A stretch of DNA of 64,000 nt from positions 1 to 64,000 of the forward strand of contig JAGAAO010000066.1 of assembly GCA_017615275.1 (NCBI GenBank). The letters run 5' to 3'. The notes beneath the pieces were generated by a model. That model saw only the letters and a program-made list of their open reading frames with translations. It searched no databases and was not told the origin of the DNA. Positions within the stretch are counted from its first letter, which is position 1. Each line of letters opens with the position of its first letter. Source of the stretch: Butyrivibrio sp. GTDB lineage: Bacteria > Bacillota > Clostridia > Lachnospirales > Lachnospiraceae. The position numbers and the translations under genes are program-made. Shown here in pieces: positions 51,420-61,047 of the stretch.

Positions 51420-52556
51420 TTATGAAAATTTATAGTACTCTTTGACTCTTGTTATAACTTCTTCACGATCGCCGTCTGTAAGTTTATAGTACATTGGGAG
51501 TCTTAAGATTCTCTCGCTCTCCTTTGTGGTATATTTGTCCTCACCATAAAACTCACTGTACTTAAGTCCTGCCTTCGATGAATGAAGCGGAACATAATGC
51601 GAAGCGGGAAGAATATCATTTGAAGTAAGATAATCTATAAGGCCTTTTCTCTCTTCAAAATCCTTACACTTTATGTAGAACATGTGCGCATTGTGCACAC
51701 ACTCTTTTGGAATATAAGGAAGTTCTATAAGACCCTTCTCCTCAAGCGGCTTAAGTGCCTCGTAATATCTGTTCCAACTGTTTAATCTGTCATTGTTTAT
51801 CTCGTCAGCAAGATTAAGCTGTGCGTACAGATAGGCAGCATTCATGTCACTTGGAAGATATGAAGATCCGGGCATTATCCAGGAATACTTATCAACTTTT
51901 CCAAGCTTGTAAAGAGTACGGTTTGTTCCCTTCTCTCTGATAATTATAGCATCATCAACATATTTCTCATATCTGATAAGAAGTGCTCCGCCCTCACCCA
52001 TGCTGTAGTTCTTAGTTTCATGGAAGCTGTAATTACCGAAATCTCCGATAGCTCCGAGCGCTTTGCCTTTATATGTAGCCATAACGCCCTGTGCAGCATC
52101 CTCAATAACTATAAGTCCGTGCCTTTTTGCAATATCCGTTATGGTATCCATCTCACAACCAACACCTGCATAGTGCACAGGAACGATTGCTCTGGTCTTT
52201 GGTGTTATCGCTTTCTCTATGAGATTCTCATCGATATTCATGGTATCGGGTCTGATATCCACAAATACAACCTTGGCACCTCTTAAAACAAAGGCATTGG
52301 CTGTGGAAACAAAAGTAAATGAAGGCATTATTACTTCATCGCCCTCTTTTATTCCCGCAAGTATAGCAGCCATCTCAGTAGCATGTGTGCATGATGTGGT
52401 CAAAAGAGCCTTGGTTACTCCGGTCTTCTTCTCTATCCACTCGTTATCAAGAGCCGTATACTTTCCGTCGCCGCAGATCTTCTGAGCTTCCACACACTCT
52501 TTTATATATTCAAATTCTTTGCCCGTATAAGGGGGCACATTAAAATTTATTCTCAT
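51420..52556 (-). CDS. wecE: WecE/RffA-type dTDP-4-amino-4,6-dideoxygalactose transaminase
   Basis: A 378-residue PLP aminotransferase with strong resemblance to E. coli WecE/RffA over its length: 'KICGDGKYT', 'VIMPSFTFVSTANAFVLRGA', 'RPDTMNIDENLIEKAITPKT', 'VPVHYAGVGCEMDTI', 'SFHETKNYSMGEGG' with the PLP Lys182, and 'GEDKYTTKESERILRLP'. The reaction converts dTDP-4-keto-6-deoxyglucose to dTDP-4-amino-4,6-dideoxygalactose (Fuc4N), with glutamate as donor. The dTDP-glucose pathway genes are not in the window. The GNAT at 49057 could acetylate the product. GGAG precedes the ATG. Confidence 0.9.
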   Translation of the reverse strand: MRINFNVPPYTGKEFEYIKECVEAQKICGDGKYTALDNEWIEKKTGVTKALLTTSCTHATEMAAILAGIKEGDEVIMPSFTFVSTANAFVLRGAKVVFVDIRPDTMNIDENLIEKAITPKTRAIVPVHYAGVGCEMDTITDIAKRHGLIVIEDAAQGVMATYKGKALGAIGDFGNYSFHETKNYSMGEGGALLIRYEKYVDDAIIIREKGTNRTLYKLGKVDKYSWIMPGSSYLPSDMNAAYLYAQLNLADEINNDRLNSWNRYYEALKPLEEKGLIELPYIPKECVHNAHMFYIKCKDFEERKGLIDYLTSNDILPASHYVPLHSSKAGLKYSEFYGEDKYTTKESERILRLPMYYKLTDGDREEVITRVKEYYKFS

Positions 52557-52574
52557 ATGTTGCGTCTCCTAAGA

Positions 52575-53033
52575 TCAGTCCTTTTTCTCAAGGAAGATCT
52601 TTCTTGATATGAAGTTATAGACCATAACTACACCTGTTGCGCCGAATTTAAAGAACACATCCTTTGCAAATCCTTCGCTCATTATTCCCTGAAGCCACGG
52701 CCAGTTCAAATAAATGATATCAAAACCGATAAACAGGCATATCTCGTTTATTCCAAGTCCTATAATGCTTAGCACAAGAAAGATAACAAATTCTTTCTTT
52801 CTGCTCATATCTTCTTTTCTCTCAAATACGAACTTAAAACTCAGGATATAATTGACTATAACAGAAACCGTAAATCCAAGAAATGCCGAGATCAGATAGT
52901 ACTGCGGAAAAGCATCTGCAAATCCCGATGCCTCAAATACCACATTAAAAATTCTGTAAATTACATAATCAATAATAAAGGCAATAACTCCAACCACACC
53001 AAACTTGGCAATCTGCGCCAAAAGCTTATTCAT
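52575..53033 (-). CDS. GtrA-like membrane protein
   Basis: A 152-residue protein with four membrane helices. 'AKFGVVGVIAFIIDYVIYRIF' and 'VNYILSFKFVFERKE' are GtrA-family features, and the protein ends in a basic tail. GtrA proteins are thought to flip undecaprenyl-phosphate sugars to the outer face, where a GT-C transferase uses them. A GtrB-like gene (48091) and GT-C-like genes (46428, 53057) complete such a set. AGAGG lies upstream of the ATG. Confidence 0.85.
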   Translation of the reverse strand: MNKLLAQIAKFGVVGVIAFIIDYVIYRIFNVVFEASGFADAFPQYYLISAFLGFTVSVIVNYILSFKFVFERKEDMSRKKEFVIFLVLSIIGLGINEICLFIGFDIIYLNWPWLQGIMSEGFAKDVFFKFGATGVVMVYNFISRKIFLEKKD

Positions 53034-53056
53034 ATATATTCCTCTTTATCTTTCAT

Positions 53057-54856
53057 TTATTCATGTTGCCCGGGAGTGTAGACAACAAATCTATCACTCT
53101 CAAAGACTATATTATAATCGTATTCATCAATATAGTCCAATAACATACTGTATTTTGTCTTGGCATTTGCATATATATCAGGTTCAGAGCCGTCATTTTC
53201 TTCGTCTTCGAAATAAGCTTCAATCTCATTCTTTCCGATGATTATAACCGGCTTCTTACCTTCGCCGAATGCTCTCTCAAGCTCGGACTTGTACTTGTCC
53301 GTCACATAGCTGTCGAGATTAGGCCATGACGTATTTATTGCAGGCTCAAGGTCAAATAAATACGAAATACCCGGAATACTTCCGAATGTGATCACTTTAT
53401 CCTCGCCGCTGACATTGTTTTCCATAAAAAGTGCCAGCTCCTCAAGCGTCTCCGCGTTATACTCGGTCGTAACCATTCCCTTTACTTTTGGAATGTTCTT
53501 AATGACATGATCTCTTTTCTGCGCTCCGTCCATGCCGTCAACAAATGAAAAATTCAAGTGAAAAAGAATTCCCTGAACAACCAGTACTGTCACCAGTCCC
53601 ACAAAAGTCGACTGCCAAGCAAAATTCCATTCCGCTTCGCCGAGCCTTTGAATCAGCCTTCTGTAGAGCCAAAGCGATATCGGAGCTACCAGAAACATAT
53701 TGTTTACCAGAGGCAGATTTCGATTGTTACTTCCGATGGGAACAAGCAAAATTATCATCAGCGCACAAAAAGCCAATGTCTGCTCTTCCTTGCTACCGTT
53801 CAAATAGCCGATGCTTCCCAGAATCGCAAAGATAACAGCTATTATTATAAACATCGTGGCAGCCTGTTCCATGCTGTCATAGTAAAAATAGTTTGTTGTA
53901 AAAACGCCTCTTGAAAAATAAAACTTCAAAAGCACAAACAGTCCCGCAATATACAGTAATCTTTTCGCCACAACGTATCTGCTTCCATACAGCTTAAACA
54001 TAACTATACCCGCGATAACACAGGGGATAATTATTATCATATGCCTGAAAGATGTTCTGTATGCATTCAAAATGTCGGTCAGCATTCCCGAAGATGAATA
54101 ATCCGAAGCATCTTGCGTCATTCCAAACAGCTCGCCTATCGCATTCGGATATGCATTCATTCCGTATTTACCCGATATAAAAAGAATAGGAATGCCAAAA
54201 CCACAGATATATCCTGCGATACACGAAAGCGTCTTCTTAATTGTATCCGTAATCCTATCCTTCGTGATAATATCATAGAACCACAGAACAAGGATCATCA
54301 TACATTCAGGCGCATTTGAGAACCTGACAAGTATATTGATACCAAAGAAAACTCCTGCAATAAACAGTTTTTTCCTCTGCTCCCTCCAGTCAAATATTCC
54401 TTTTAACAGGAAAACAGTTCCGAGAGTAAAGAAAAGATAAGTCAGATAGTTATACAGAATGACCGTCGGACACCAGCACAGACTCTCCGCTATAAATGCG
54501 CCGATAAATATCATCCATCCGGGCATACTCCTCTGAAGGAAATAATACGATATAAGTGCCGTAAGACTTATGATCAGACTGCAATATACTCTCATTCCCA
54601 TCATTGTCTCGGCACACGGAAGATTGATTATAAAGTTTCCTATGATATTTGACAGATACGTGGAAAAGAACCACATGGGATCGAGTCCGTCCACAAATTC
54701 GAAATTGGTAAGATTATATCCTGTATCAGTGATATCGGCACCCGCCGTTACGTTCAGAAGAGGATATAACAAAAGAACCAATGGAAAAACATACTTTTCC
54801 AGTGGCCTTTGATATTTCTTTAGAGGTGTAAATAAACTTCTGATGTCACTCAACAT
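53057..54856 (-). CDS. GT-C/GT39-like polytopic membrane glycosyltransferase
   Basis: A 599-residue protein with about 11 membrane helices and a C-terminal extracytoplasmic domain of about 150 residues. The first outside loop has 'ADITDTGYNLTNFEF', an acidic pattern comparable to the DxD-like loop of GT39/GT-C enzymes. It probably uses a polyprenyl-phosphate sugar made by the GtrB-like enzyme and flipped by the GtrA-like protein directly downstream. GAGGAACT precedes the ATG, which lies inside the end of the acyltransferase gene (7-base overlap). Sugar unknown. Confidence 0.65.
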   Translation of the reverse strand: MLSDIRSLFTPLKKYQRPLEKYVFPLVLLLYPLLNVTAGADITDTGYNLTNFEFVDGLDPMWFFSTYLSNIIGNFIINLPCAETMMGMRVYCSLIISLTALISYYFLQRSMPGWMIFIGAFIAESLCWCPTVILYNYLTYLFFTLGTVFLLKGIFDWREQRKKLFIAGVFFGINILVRFSNAPECMMILVLWFYDIITKDRITDTIKKTLSCIAGYICGFGIPILFISGKYGMNAYPNAIGELFGMTQDASDYSSSGMLTDILNAYRTSFRHMIIIIPCVIAGIVMFKLYGSRYVVAKRLLYIAGLFVLLKFYFSRGVFTTNYFYYDSMEQAATMFIIIAVIFAILGSIGYLNGSKEEQTLAFCALMIILLVPIGSNNRNLPLVNNMFLVAPISLWLYRRLIQRLGEAEWNFAWQSTFVGLVTVLVVQGILFHLNFSFVDGMDGAQKRDHVIKNIPKVKGMVTTEYNAETLEELALFMENNVSGEDKVITFGSIPGISYLFDLEPAINTSWPNLDSYVTDKYKSELERAFGEGKKPVIIIGKNEIEAYFEDEENDGSEPDIYANAKTKYSMLLDYIDEYDYNIVFESDRFVVYTPGQHE

Positions 54857-56001
54857 AGTTCCTCATCCCAACGTCTGATAGCTTTAAAAAGCTTGGTATC
54901 ATGCAAAACGCGTCCAAAGAAATCAAATATCATCTTTCTGATCCAGTCAACAAAAATACCCGCACCGAAAATCATGAGGATGCATAAGATCATATGAAGC
55001 GCAAACATAGGCACACTTTCAAGCGGCACCTCTCCTACGATGCCCTCAAGCCAGATAAGCCATTCGTCCTTGATTTCAACATGCATGTGAAGAAGATACA
55101 CTCCCAAAGTAAGAGGTCCCGCAACTCTCACCACATCCGCAAATACATTCTCTTTCATCCTGTAGAATCTGAATAATGAAAAAAGTCCGAGAGAGCCTGT
55201 CAGCGTAAAAATATAGTTGTAGTGAAAGGGTACACTTGCATAATAATTAAATTTATTAAGTTTGACACTAATGTAATAAAACGAAATACTTGTAGCCGCT
55301 ATCATCAAACAAGATATCAGATAAACAAGCGCGCTCTTTTTTGCCGTATGGAAAAGAACAACATCATATTCCCTTACGTAAGCTGCGATAAGATATACAC
55401 AGACAAACCATCCGAAGTCATATCCCATCTTATCCGTAACGAATAATACGGGAACAATACTCTTTACAAAGCAGAACCAAATAAGAAGCCCTGTAATAAC
55501 TGCTTTAAGCTGCTTTCTTGAAAGCGTTCTCACCGCCGCATTCATTACGGGAGCAAGAACATACATGATGACATACGCAGTAACAAACCAGTAATGCTCC
55601 GATGATATCGGAAAGAGATACTGAACAGTCTTAAAGATCGAATCATCTTCTTTTACAACACTTGTTCCCACCGACATCATTACCAGCGAGACCAGAAAGG
55701 TATAAAAATATACCTGACAGATAAGGCGGAAAACCTTGCTGAGCTTAACTTTTGCCTTTGAAAGGTAGTAACCGGTAATAAACACATAAACATTTACTCC
55801 CGTTACACAGAATGATTCCACAATCGTTGCAAAGATCTGAATACCGGCAGACGGAGAAATCCTGTTTACAGGTTCCTTTGCCCCAAGAAGAGCTCGCGTA
55901 TAATAATTATAATGCAGCGCAACGATCATGAGCATCGCGATTATTCTCAAAAGCTCAATACTTGCGTTTCTTTTCTGTTTTAATCCTGTTGCCTGATCCA
56001 T
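54850..56001 (-). CDS. Acyltransferase family 3 (OafA-like) membrane protein
   Basis: A 383-residue protein with about 10 membrane helices. 'ELLRIIAMLMIVALHYN' holds the R-x-x-A and H residues conserved in acyltransferase-3 proteins, and 'YLFPISSEHYWFVTAYVIMYVLAP' and 'LTLGVYLLHMHVEIKD' are further family blocks. Such proteins O-acetylate polysaccharides from acetyl-CoA across the membrane. This gives the locus a second acylation route besides the MBOAT/SGNH pair. GGAGAGAGG abuts the ATG. Target sugar unknown. Confidence 0.85.
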   Translation of the reverse strand: MDQATGLKQKRNASIELLRIIAMLMIVALHYNYYTRALLGAKEPVNRISPSAGIQIFATIVESFCVTGVNVYVFITGYYLSKAKVKLSKVFRLICQVYFYTFLVSLVMMSVGTSVVKEDDSIFKTVQYLFPISSEHYWFVTAYVIMYVLAPVMNAAVRTLSRKQLKAVITGLLIWFCFVKSIVPVLFVTDKMGYDFGWFVCVYLIAAYVREYDVVLFHTAKKSALVYLISCLMIAATSISFYYISVKLNKFNYYASVPFHYNYIFTLTGSLGLFSLFRFYRMKENVFADVVRVAGPLTLGVYLLHMHVEIKDEWLIWLEGIVGEVPLESVPMFALHMILCILMIFGAGIFVDWIRKMIFDFFGRVLHDTKLFKAIRRWDEELC

Positions 56002-56016
56002 CCTCTCTCCTTAAAT

Positions 56017-57783
56017 CTATCTTTGCACTTCTGCTTTTCCGTCCTTTATTGCATATACCATATCACATTTTTCAATGGTCTGAAGTCTGTGAGCGATAAT
56101 AACGAGTGTTTTTCTTCCATGAAGCTTGTTTATTGAATCCATGATAGCTGCCTCAGTCTCATTATCAAGGGCTGAAGTTGCTTCATCAAGAACAAGAACC
56201 TCGGGATCTTCAAAAAGAGCTCGCGCGATACCGATTCTCTGTCTCTGTCCTCCGGAGAGACGGATTCCTCTCTCTCCTATACTTGTATCAAGACCTTCGG
56301 GAAGGGATCTCACATATTCATCAAGAGATGCCTCCTTAAGCGCCTGCCATACTTTATCATCATCAATATCCTCATCGGCATATCCGAATGCCACATTCTT
56401 CCTGATAGTCGAATCAAGCATAAAAATTGTCTGAGGGATATATCCTATATTCTTGAGCCATCCGGGATAATTGCTCATCACATCCGTTCCGTCTGCATAG
56501 ATATTTCCGCTCTCTATGCGAAGCAGACCGAGCATTACGTCTACAATCGTAGTCTTGCCGGCACCGGAAGTTCCCACGATACCTACTGACTTACCGACAG
56601 GCACCTCCATATCTGCATGATTCAGAACGTATTTATCCGAATTCGGATATTTGTAAGTAATATCCTTTAGCAAAATAGTCTTATTAACGGGAAGCTTCTG
56701 CACTTCAAACTTCTTTCTGTAATCGTCACCGTTGTATGATATCGAACTGTCGTTGATCTCCTCCTGAAGATTGTCGCTTACGTTCATGAGGAAAGGCTCA
56801 AAGTAAGCGATACTTGTGAGGTAATTGTTTATTCTGTTGGCACTCGGAAGGAGTCTCGCTGCAGCCAGTGCAAGAACAGTAAACTTTCCAAACAACACCT
56901 CGTTTCCCGTTCCCTGTGACATTGCAAACAGCATATATCCGAGCATACCTACAATAGCAATTGTCTCAATAAGGAGCCTTGGAGTTGAATTGTACAGATT
57001 GTACTTCTGTACCGCATTTACATATCCTGCTCCGCAATCCGCGTATCCGTTTATAAAATAATTCTCTTTGTTTGCGATCTTGATCTCTTTTATTCCTGTG
57101 ACAGACTCATCAATCCACTTATAGAGTCCGCTGTAATAATCCTGATTCTCTTCTCCCGCCTTAACCATGATAGGTTTTATGACGTACTTTATTGTGAGAA
57201 GAACCGCAGTCAATACAGTCGCAATACATATAGTCATGATGGCATCCTTACAGAGCAGCATGGTCACGAGACAGCCAAAAACTATAATCTCACTTATAAG
57301 CTGCAAGGAACTGAGGATAAGACCGTACATATTATTAACATCAGATGTTATGCTTCGCTGAATAACGCTTGTATCCGCGTTGAGATAGTACTCATAAGGA
57401 CGCTGCATAAAATTGATCATCATTTTTCTGGAAGTTGAGAACTGATTGGTATATACAAACTTAAGCTGAACTTTGTTCATAAAGAACAGAAAAACATTCT
57501 TTACCACAAAAACAAATATCATTACAATCATGAAAAAACTTACAAGTTTTGCGGAATCAGAGAGGTCTTCGTTAAAGTTAAAAATCGAATAATAGATAAA
57601 AGAAAATGTCCTGCTCTCGTTTATAAGCCCCGGTTCGGTCAAAATCTCCATGATAGGAGCGATAAGAGCAATTCCGAGTGATTCCAATATACCTCCGATA
57701 AGCATCATAAAAACGATGCCCACCATCTGTCTTTTCTGTCTTGCATCAAGCAAGCGCATTACTTTCTTAAATATCTTACGCAT
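56017..57783 (-). CDS. PglK/MsbA-type ABC exporter (second of two)
   Basis: A 588-residue half-transporter with six membrane helices and a C-terminal ATPase. Walker A is GTSGAGKTT (near 403), the signature LSGGQRQR (near 500), Walker B 'VLVLDEATSALD', and the switch His lies in 'IIAHRLQTI'. 'GGILESLGIALIAPIMEIL' and 'NRINNYLTSIAYFEPFL' match the corresponding parts of the exporter at 13964-15763, so the two are paralogues of the PglK type. It probably flips a lipid-linked oligosaccharide of the pseudaminate-containing part of the locus. A weak AAGGAT lies upstream of the ATG. Confidence 0.85.
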   Translation of the reverse strand: MRKIFKKVMRLLDARQKRQMVGIVFMMLIGGILESLGIALIAPIMEILTEPGLINESRTFSFIYYSIFNFNEDLSDSAKLVSFFMIVMIFVFVVKNVFLFFMNKVQLKFVYTNQFSTSRKMMINFMQRPYEYYLNADTSVIQRSITSDVNNMYGLILSSLQLISEIIVFGCLVTMLLCKDAIMTICIATVLTAVLLTIKYVIKPIMVKAGEENQDYYSGLYKWIDESVTGIKEIKIANKENYFINGYADCGAGYVNAVQKYNLYNSTPRLLIETIAIVGMLGYMLFAMSQGTGNEVLFGKFTVLALAAARLLPSANRINNYLTSIAYFEPFLMNVSDNLQEEINDSSISYNGDDYRKKFEVQKLPVNKTILLKDITYKYPNSDKYVLNHADMEVPVGKSVGIVGTSGAGKTTIVDVMLGLLRIESGNIYADGTDVMSNYPGWLKNIGYIPQTIFMLDSTIRKNVAFGYADEDIDDDKVWQALKEASLDEYVRSLPEGLDTSIGERGIRLSGGQRQRIGIARALFEDPEVLVLDEATSALDNETEAAIMDSINKLHGRKTLVIIAHRLQTIEKCDMVYAIKDGKAEVQR

Positions 57784-57806
57784 AAAAACAAATTTATCCT
57801 TCCGGC

Positions 57807-58883
57807 TTAATCAGTTATTGCTTCATTCTGCCTGTGTATCTCGGGAGCTTCGTACTTGTCCATGAAATCATCGCCAAGATACAGCTTTTCTTTTACAAAA
57901 TTGATTGAATCAACGACCGTATATACCGACACTAACCTGTCGAAGTTAAGTCCCTCGATGAAATTAAGCATTTCCATGGGAAATGAGCCGTCAAGAACGA
58001 CTGCATCGGGGAATAGCTTATTATAATCAAGATAGTCTCTCGGGTGCTGCTTTATCATGACCACAGCATCCTTTCCATCTATATTACCATAGGCGTCAAT
58101 AATATCCCTAAATATGCGCTCTCTGGTTTCAAGATCGCACAATGGCTCAGATAAGATCAGTAGCGTCTTTCCGTCTTTTTCCTTAAAAAGCTTGTTCTTA
58201 AGCCCCGGCAGATCGTCCACAAAGAGCTCAAGCATTTTTTCTTTTTCATCCGAAGTAAGTCTGTCTGTAAGAGTCTTTCTCGGAAGTTCAACATACTTCT
58301 TGCACGGATAAGGAAGAACCGATATGTTATTGACCTCCATGTCTATGCAATATTTTCCGTAGCCGTTCTGGATATGAATAAGTCCCAGAGAAGCGATAAA
58401 CGCTTTGATCTTAAAGTGACCTCTGTTGTCATACCTCGCCGTATCATAATATCTTATGCAGTCAAGACCGTCCTCCACTGCATGATATTTTATCTTCTTG
58501 TAGTTAAGATAATAGCCTATAGGATCCGAATCGCAGAAAACATATATATCCTTGTACTTCTTAAAATCAACCGGAATAAACTGTTCCTGAAGCTTGCCGA
58601 ATTTTCTGCAGAACTTCATTCTCTTTATCATATTCGCCGCAATATTTCCCGAATCAGTCTTGAGCTCTTTGAGCTCAGGAAAAAAAGTATCTTCCTTCTC
58701 ATCGTACTCAAAGACTTCCTCAAAAATGTCGCTGTCCTTGGCTCTCTGTATCATGTTGCCAAACTTATTGGACATCTTGGATAGAACAAGCGACGCTTTG
58801 CCGCCGTCAGCAATATAAAATTCCTTAAGGCATGCCACATACACATGATAAAAAGTGTGGCAGACATAAATTCTATCGTGCAT
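57807..58883 (-). CDS. Sialyltransferase-like glycosyltransferase (GT52-type), candidate pseudaminyl transferase
   Basis: A 358-residue cytoplasmic GT-B protein. It carries the two hallmark motifs of bacterial sialyltransferase families: 'YHAVEDGLD' (an E-D-G, about residue 136) and 'MIKQHPRDY' (an H-P, about residue 280). The later 'SVYTVVDSINF' fits the phosphate-binding Ser block. The last part is hydrophilic. It lies two genes from pseG, pseI and pseF, so CMP-pseudaminate is the likely donor; that is inference. The ATG at 58883 is preferred over a GTG at 58895 because the latter lies inside the upstream gene. Confidence 0.65.
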   Translation of the reverse strand: MHDRIYVCHTFYHVYVACLKEFYIADGGKASLVLSKMSNKFGNMIQRAKDSDIFEEVFEYDEKEDTFFPELKELKTDSGNIAANMIKRMKFCRKFGKLQEQFIPVDFKKYKDIYVFCDSDPIGYYLNYKKIKYHAVEDGLDCIRYYDTARYDNRGHFKIKAFIASLGLIHIQNGYGKYCIDMEVNNISVLPYPCKKYVELPRKTLTDRLTSDEKEKMLELFVDDLPGLKNKLFKEKDGKTLLILSEPLCDLETRERIFRDIIDAYGNIDGKDAVVMIKQHPRDYLDYNKLFPDAVVLDGSFPMEMLNFIEGLNFDRLVSVYTVVDSINFVKEKLYLGDDFMDKYEAPEIHRQNEAITD

Positions 58884-58884
58884 C

Positions 58885-59946
58885 TTATTTCCCACTTCTT
58901 AAATCCCTGTAAAACCACAACAATCTGTAATATACATAAAACAAAAGGTGTGACTTCATCTGGATATTTATGAGTTTCTTTTCTTCCGCATGAACCTTCT
59001 CTTTGTAGTAAGAATTATCCTGAAAACCGGGGAAGGTTTCTTTCATCTCTTTTGCAAGCTTTTTAGCAAAACTGTAACTGTTCTTGATCCCTGATTTCTT
59101 AGGCATTACGGAAAAAAGAGTGTTCACATAAAATAACACCGTATATTGAAACTCTATCTCATCCTTGTAATCATCAAAGTATCCGTTTTCCTTCGCCTCG
59201 GCAAGAATCTGCCTTCCTGCGGTCATTCTGTCTTCGAGGTTCTTTTCCGAGATACTGTGTACCGTAGAAGCATTGTGCTGATAATAGAAGTACAGCGGTT
59301 CCTCTATGTACTCAAAATGCTTTGATCTTATCATCCAGGTATTGCTTACAGCATTGTCTTCATAGAAGATATCTTCCGGAAAAACATCCAGTTTATCCTT
59401 TGTACCGGGCACATAATCACCGACTATCAGTTCTCTCTTATATACCTTTACCACAAGGCTTCCCGTTTCGATGAGAAGATTCTTGTAGCGTTCTTTATCC
59501 ATAACGCCCGTTTGTGAATAATTATTGTTATGGACTACTTTTCCGACCTCAAAACCATGTTTATCGACAAGGCTGTAATCGCATCCGACCATATCGGCGC
59601 CTGTCTCTTCAGCCTTTTTTATAAGTCTTTCGTAGTAATCGGGAACGATCCAGTCGTCCGCGTCTATAAATCCAAGCCACTCGCCCTGTGCTACGGCAAG
59701 TCCGATATTCTTGGCTCCACCCTGGTGGTGATTGACTTCGGATCTGATCGCAATAAAATTCTCCGGATAATTCCTACTGTAATCAACCAAAATATCATAC
59801 GAATTATCCGTTGAGCAATCATCTACCGCTATGATCTCAAAGTCCTTTGGATCCAGCGTCTGATTCACAAGGCTCTTTAAACAATAATCAAGTTTTCCGT
59901 CTGCTGCCATGTTGTAAACAGGCACTACAATACTAAGTTTTTTCAT
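58885..59946 (-). CDS. GT2 family glycosyltransferase
   Basis: A 353-residue GT-A transferase: 'LSIVVPVYNMAADGKLDYCL', 'IIAVDDCSTDNSY', 'NHHQGGAKNIGLAVAQGEW' and 'FIDADDWIVPDYY' with the metal-binding Asp residues. The C-terminal half is helical with a basic end. The pattern resembles capsular GT2 enzymes that add Gal, GalNAc or Glc. The ATG overlaps the pseG stop as ATGA and has GGAG upstream. It stands between the nonulosonate genes and the GT52-type gene and may build the acceptor. Confidence 0.87.
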   Translation of the reverse strand: MKKLSIVVPVYNMAADGKLDYCLKSLVNQTLDPKDFEIIAVDDCSTDNSYDILVDYSRNYPENFIAIRSEVNHHQGGAKNIGLAVAQGEWLGFIDADDWIVPDYYERLIKKAEETGADMVGCDYSLVDKHGFEVGKVVHNNNYSQTGVMDKERYKNLLIETGSLVVKVYKRELIVGDYVPGTKDKLDVFPEDIFYEDNAVSNTWMIRSKHFEYIEEPLYFYYQHNASTVHSISEKNLEDRMTAGRQILAEAKENGYFDDYKDEIEFQYTVLFYVNTLFSVMPKKSGIKNSYSFAKKLAKEMKETFPGFQDNSYYKEKVHAEEKKLINIQMKSHLLFYVYYRLLWFYRDLRSGK

Positions 59947-61031
59947 TTAAGCTCCAAAATCGCCTCTGAAATCTTTTTTGCCCCGTCTCTTCCGACTATA
60001 CTTCTTGCCGCATCGCTCATCTTCTGTCTAAATGAACTGTTGTCTATAGAAGCAGCTCCCCATGCCAGTATCTTGCGAATAAGCTTCTTGTCGGATCTTG
60101 CATCTCCCGCATATTTGGCGGCGCCTGCCGTATCAAAACCTTTTACGAAATCTTTCTGATTGTCAGCCATGCTGAATACAATCGTGGGAACACCTATAGC
60201 GCACAATTCATAGAGCGTTGTCCCACCTGCCGTCACAGCAAAATCAGCCTTCTTCATAAGTTCGGACATATCGGTAACATATTCGTGAAGCGTTATCTTA
60301 TCGGGATGCTTTTCAGCCAGTTCGCTGAGCTTTCTTTTGTACTCATCTTCGAAAAGAGCTCCCACAATAACATCGCACGAAACATGTGACAACGGGTTAA
60401 TAAACTTATCATTTGGGAGATTGCTTTCATAAACCGTATCGAGCATCTTACCTATCACATGATAAGGATCCGTTCCTCCCGTAGAAATAAAAGCCCTCTC
60501 TGCCAGATCGTTAACACGAAATTCTATATTGTCAAACTGCTTCCTGAGCGGAGCATATTCTCCTCCAAGGAGCTTAACAGGTGCACTGTAAAACTTCTCA
60601 TCCACAATAAGATCATAATTGATCACGATATCTACAGGATAATCAAACTTACACAGATCATCGATATAACCCGTTTTCGTCGAAGGGCTGTTCTCTTTGA
60701 TCGCGGCATTCAGTATGCCAAAGTACTCTTCATCCGTAAAATACGAATCTATCAGGAAAAAATCCGGTTTCTCTTCCCTAAACATCTCACCAAGTGCAGG
60801 GAAATCTTCTTTTGGATCCGAGAAAACAGAGTGCATGATTCTTGCGTTGTAGAAAACTCCGTCTTCCTCAGACAATGTCTTCAAAAGATCGGCGCTGCTC
60901 TCATCCGCAAGAATAAACTCAGTATCCGCCCCGAGATCTGATAACTCTTTTGCAATAGTCATACATCGCCTTATATGCCCTGTTGCTATTATTCCGTTAC
61001 CGTCCGCCTTGATCCAGACTTTTTTACCCAT
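59943..61031 (-). CDS. pseG: PseG-like UDP-2,4-diacetamido-2,4,6-trideoxy-altrose hydrolase
   Basis: A 362-residue GT-B-like hydrolase. 'IIATGHIRRCMTIAKEL' is the PseG G-x-G-H-x-x-R-C-type loop (His as catalytic base), 'LIDSYFTDEEYF' and 'GYIDDLCKFDYPVDIVINYDL' are family blocks, and 'AVTAGGTTLYELCAIGVPTIVFSMADNQ' binds the UDP moiety. It removes UDP from the fourth intermediate of the pseudaminic acid pathway. The ATG at 61031 has GGGAGG 5 bases upstream; a longer start would overlap pseI. It is followed by a GT2 gene through an ATGA junction. Confidence 0.88.
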   Translation of the reverse strand: MGKKVWIKADGNGIIATGHIRRCMTIAKELSDLGADTEFILADESSADLLKTLSEEDGVFYNARIMHSVFSDPKEDFPALGEMFREEKPDFFLIDSYFTDEEYFGILNAAIKENSPSTKTGYIDDLCKFDYPVDIVINYDLIVDEKFYSAPVKLLGGEYAPLRKQFDNIEFRVNDLAERAFISTGGTDPYHVIGKMLDTVYESNLPNDKFINPLSHVSCDVIVGALFEDEYKRKLSELAEKHPDKITLHEYVTDMSELMKKADFAVTAGGTTLYELCAIGVPTIVFSMADNQKDFVKGFDTAGAAKYAGDARSDKKLIRKILAWGAASIDNSSFRQKMSDAARSIVGRDGAKKISEAILELK

Positions 61032-61047
61032 ATCATCCTCCCGACGA

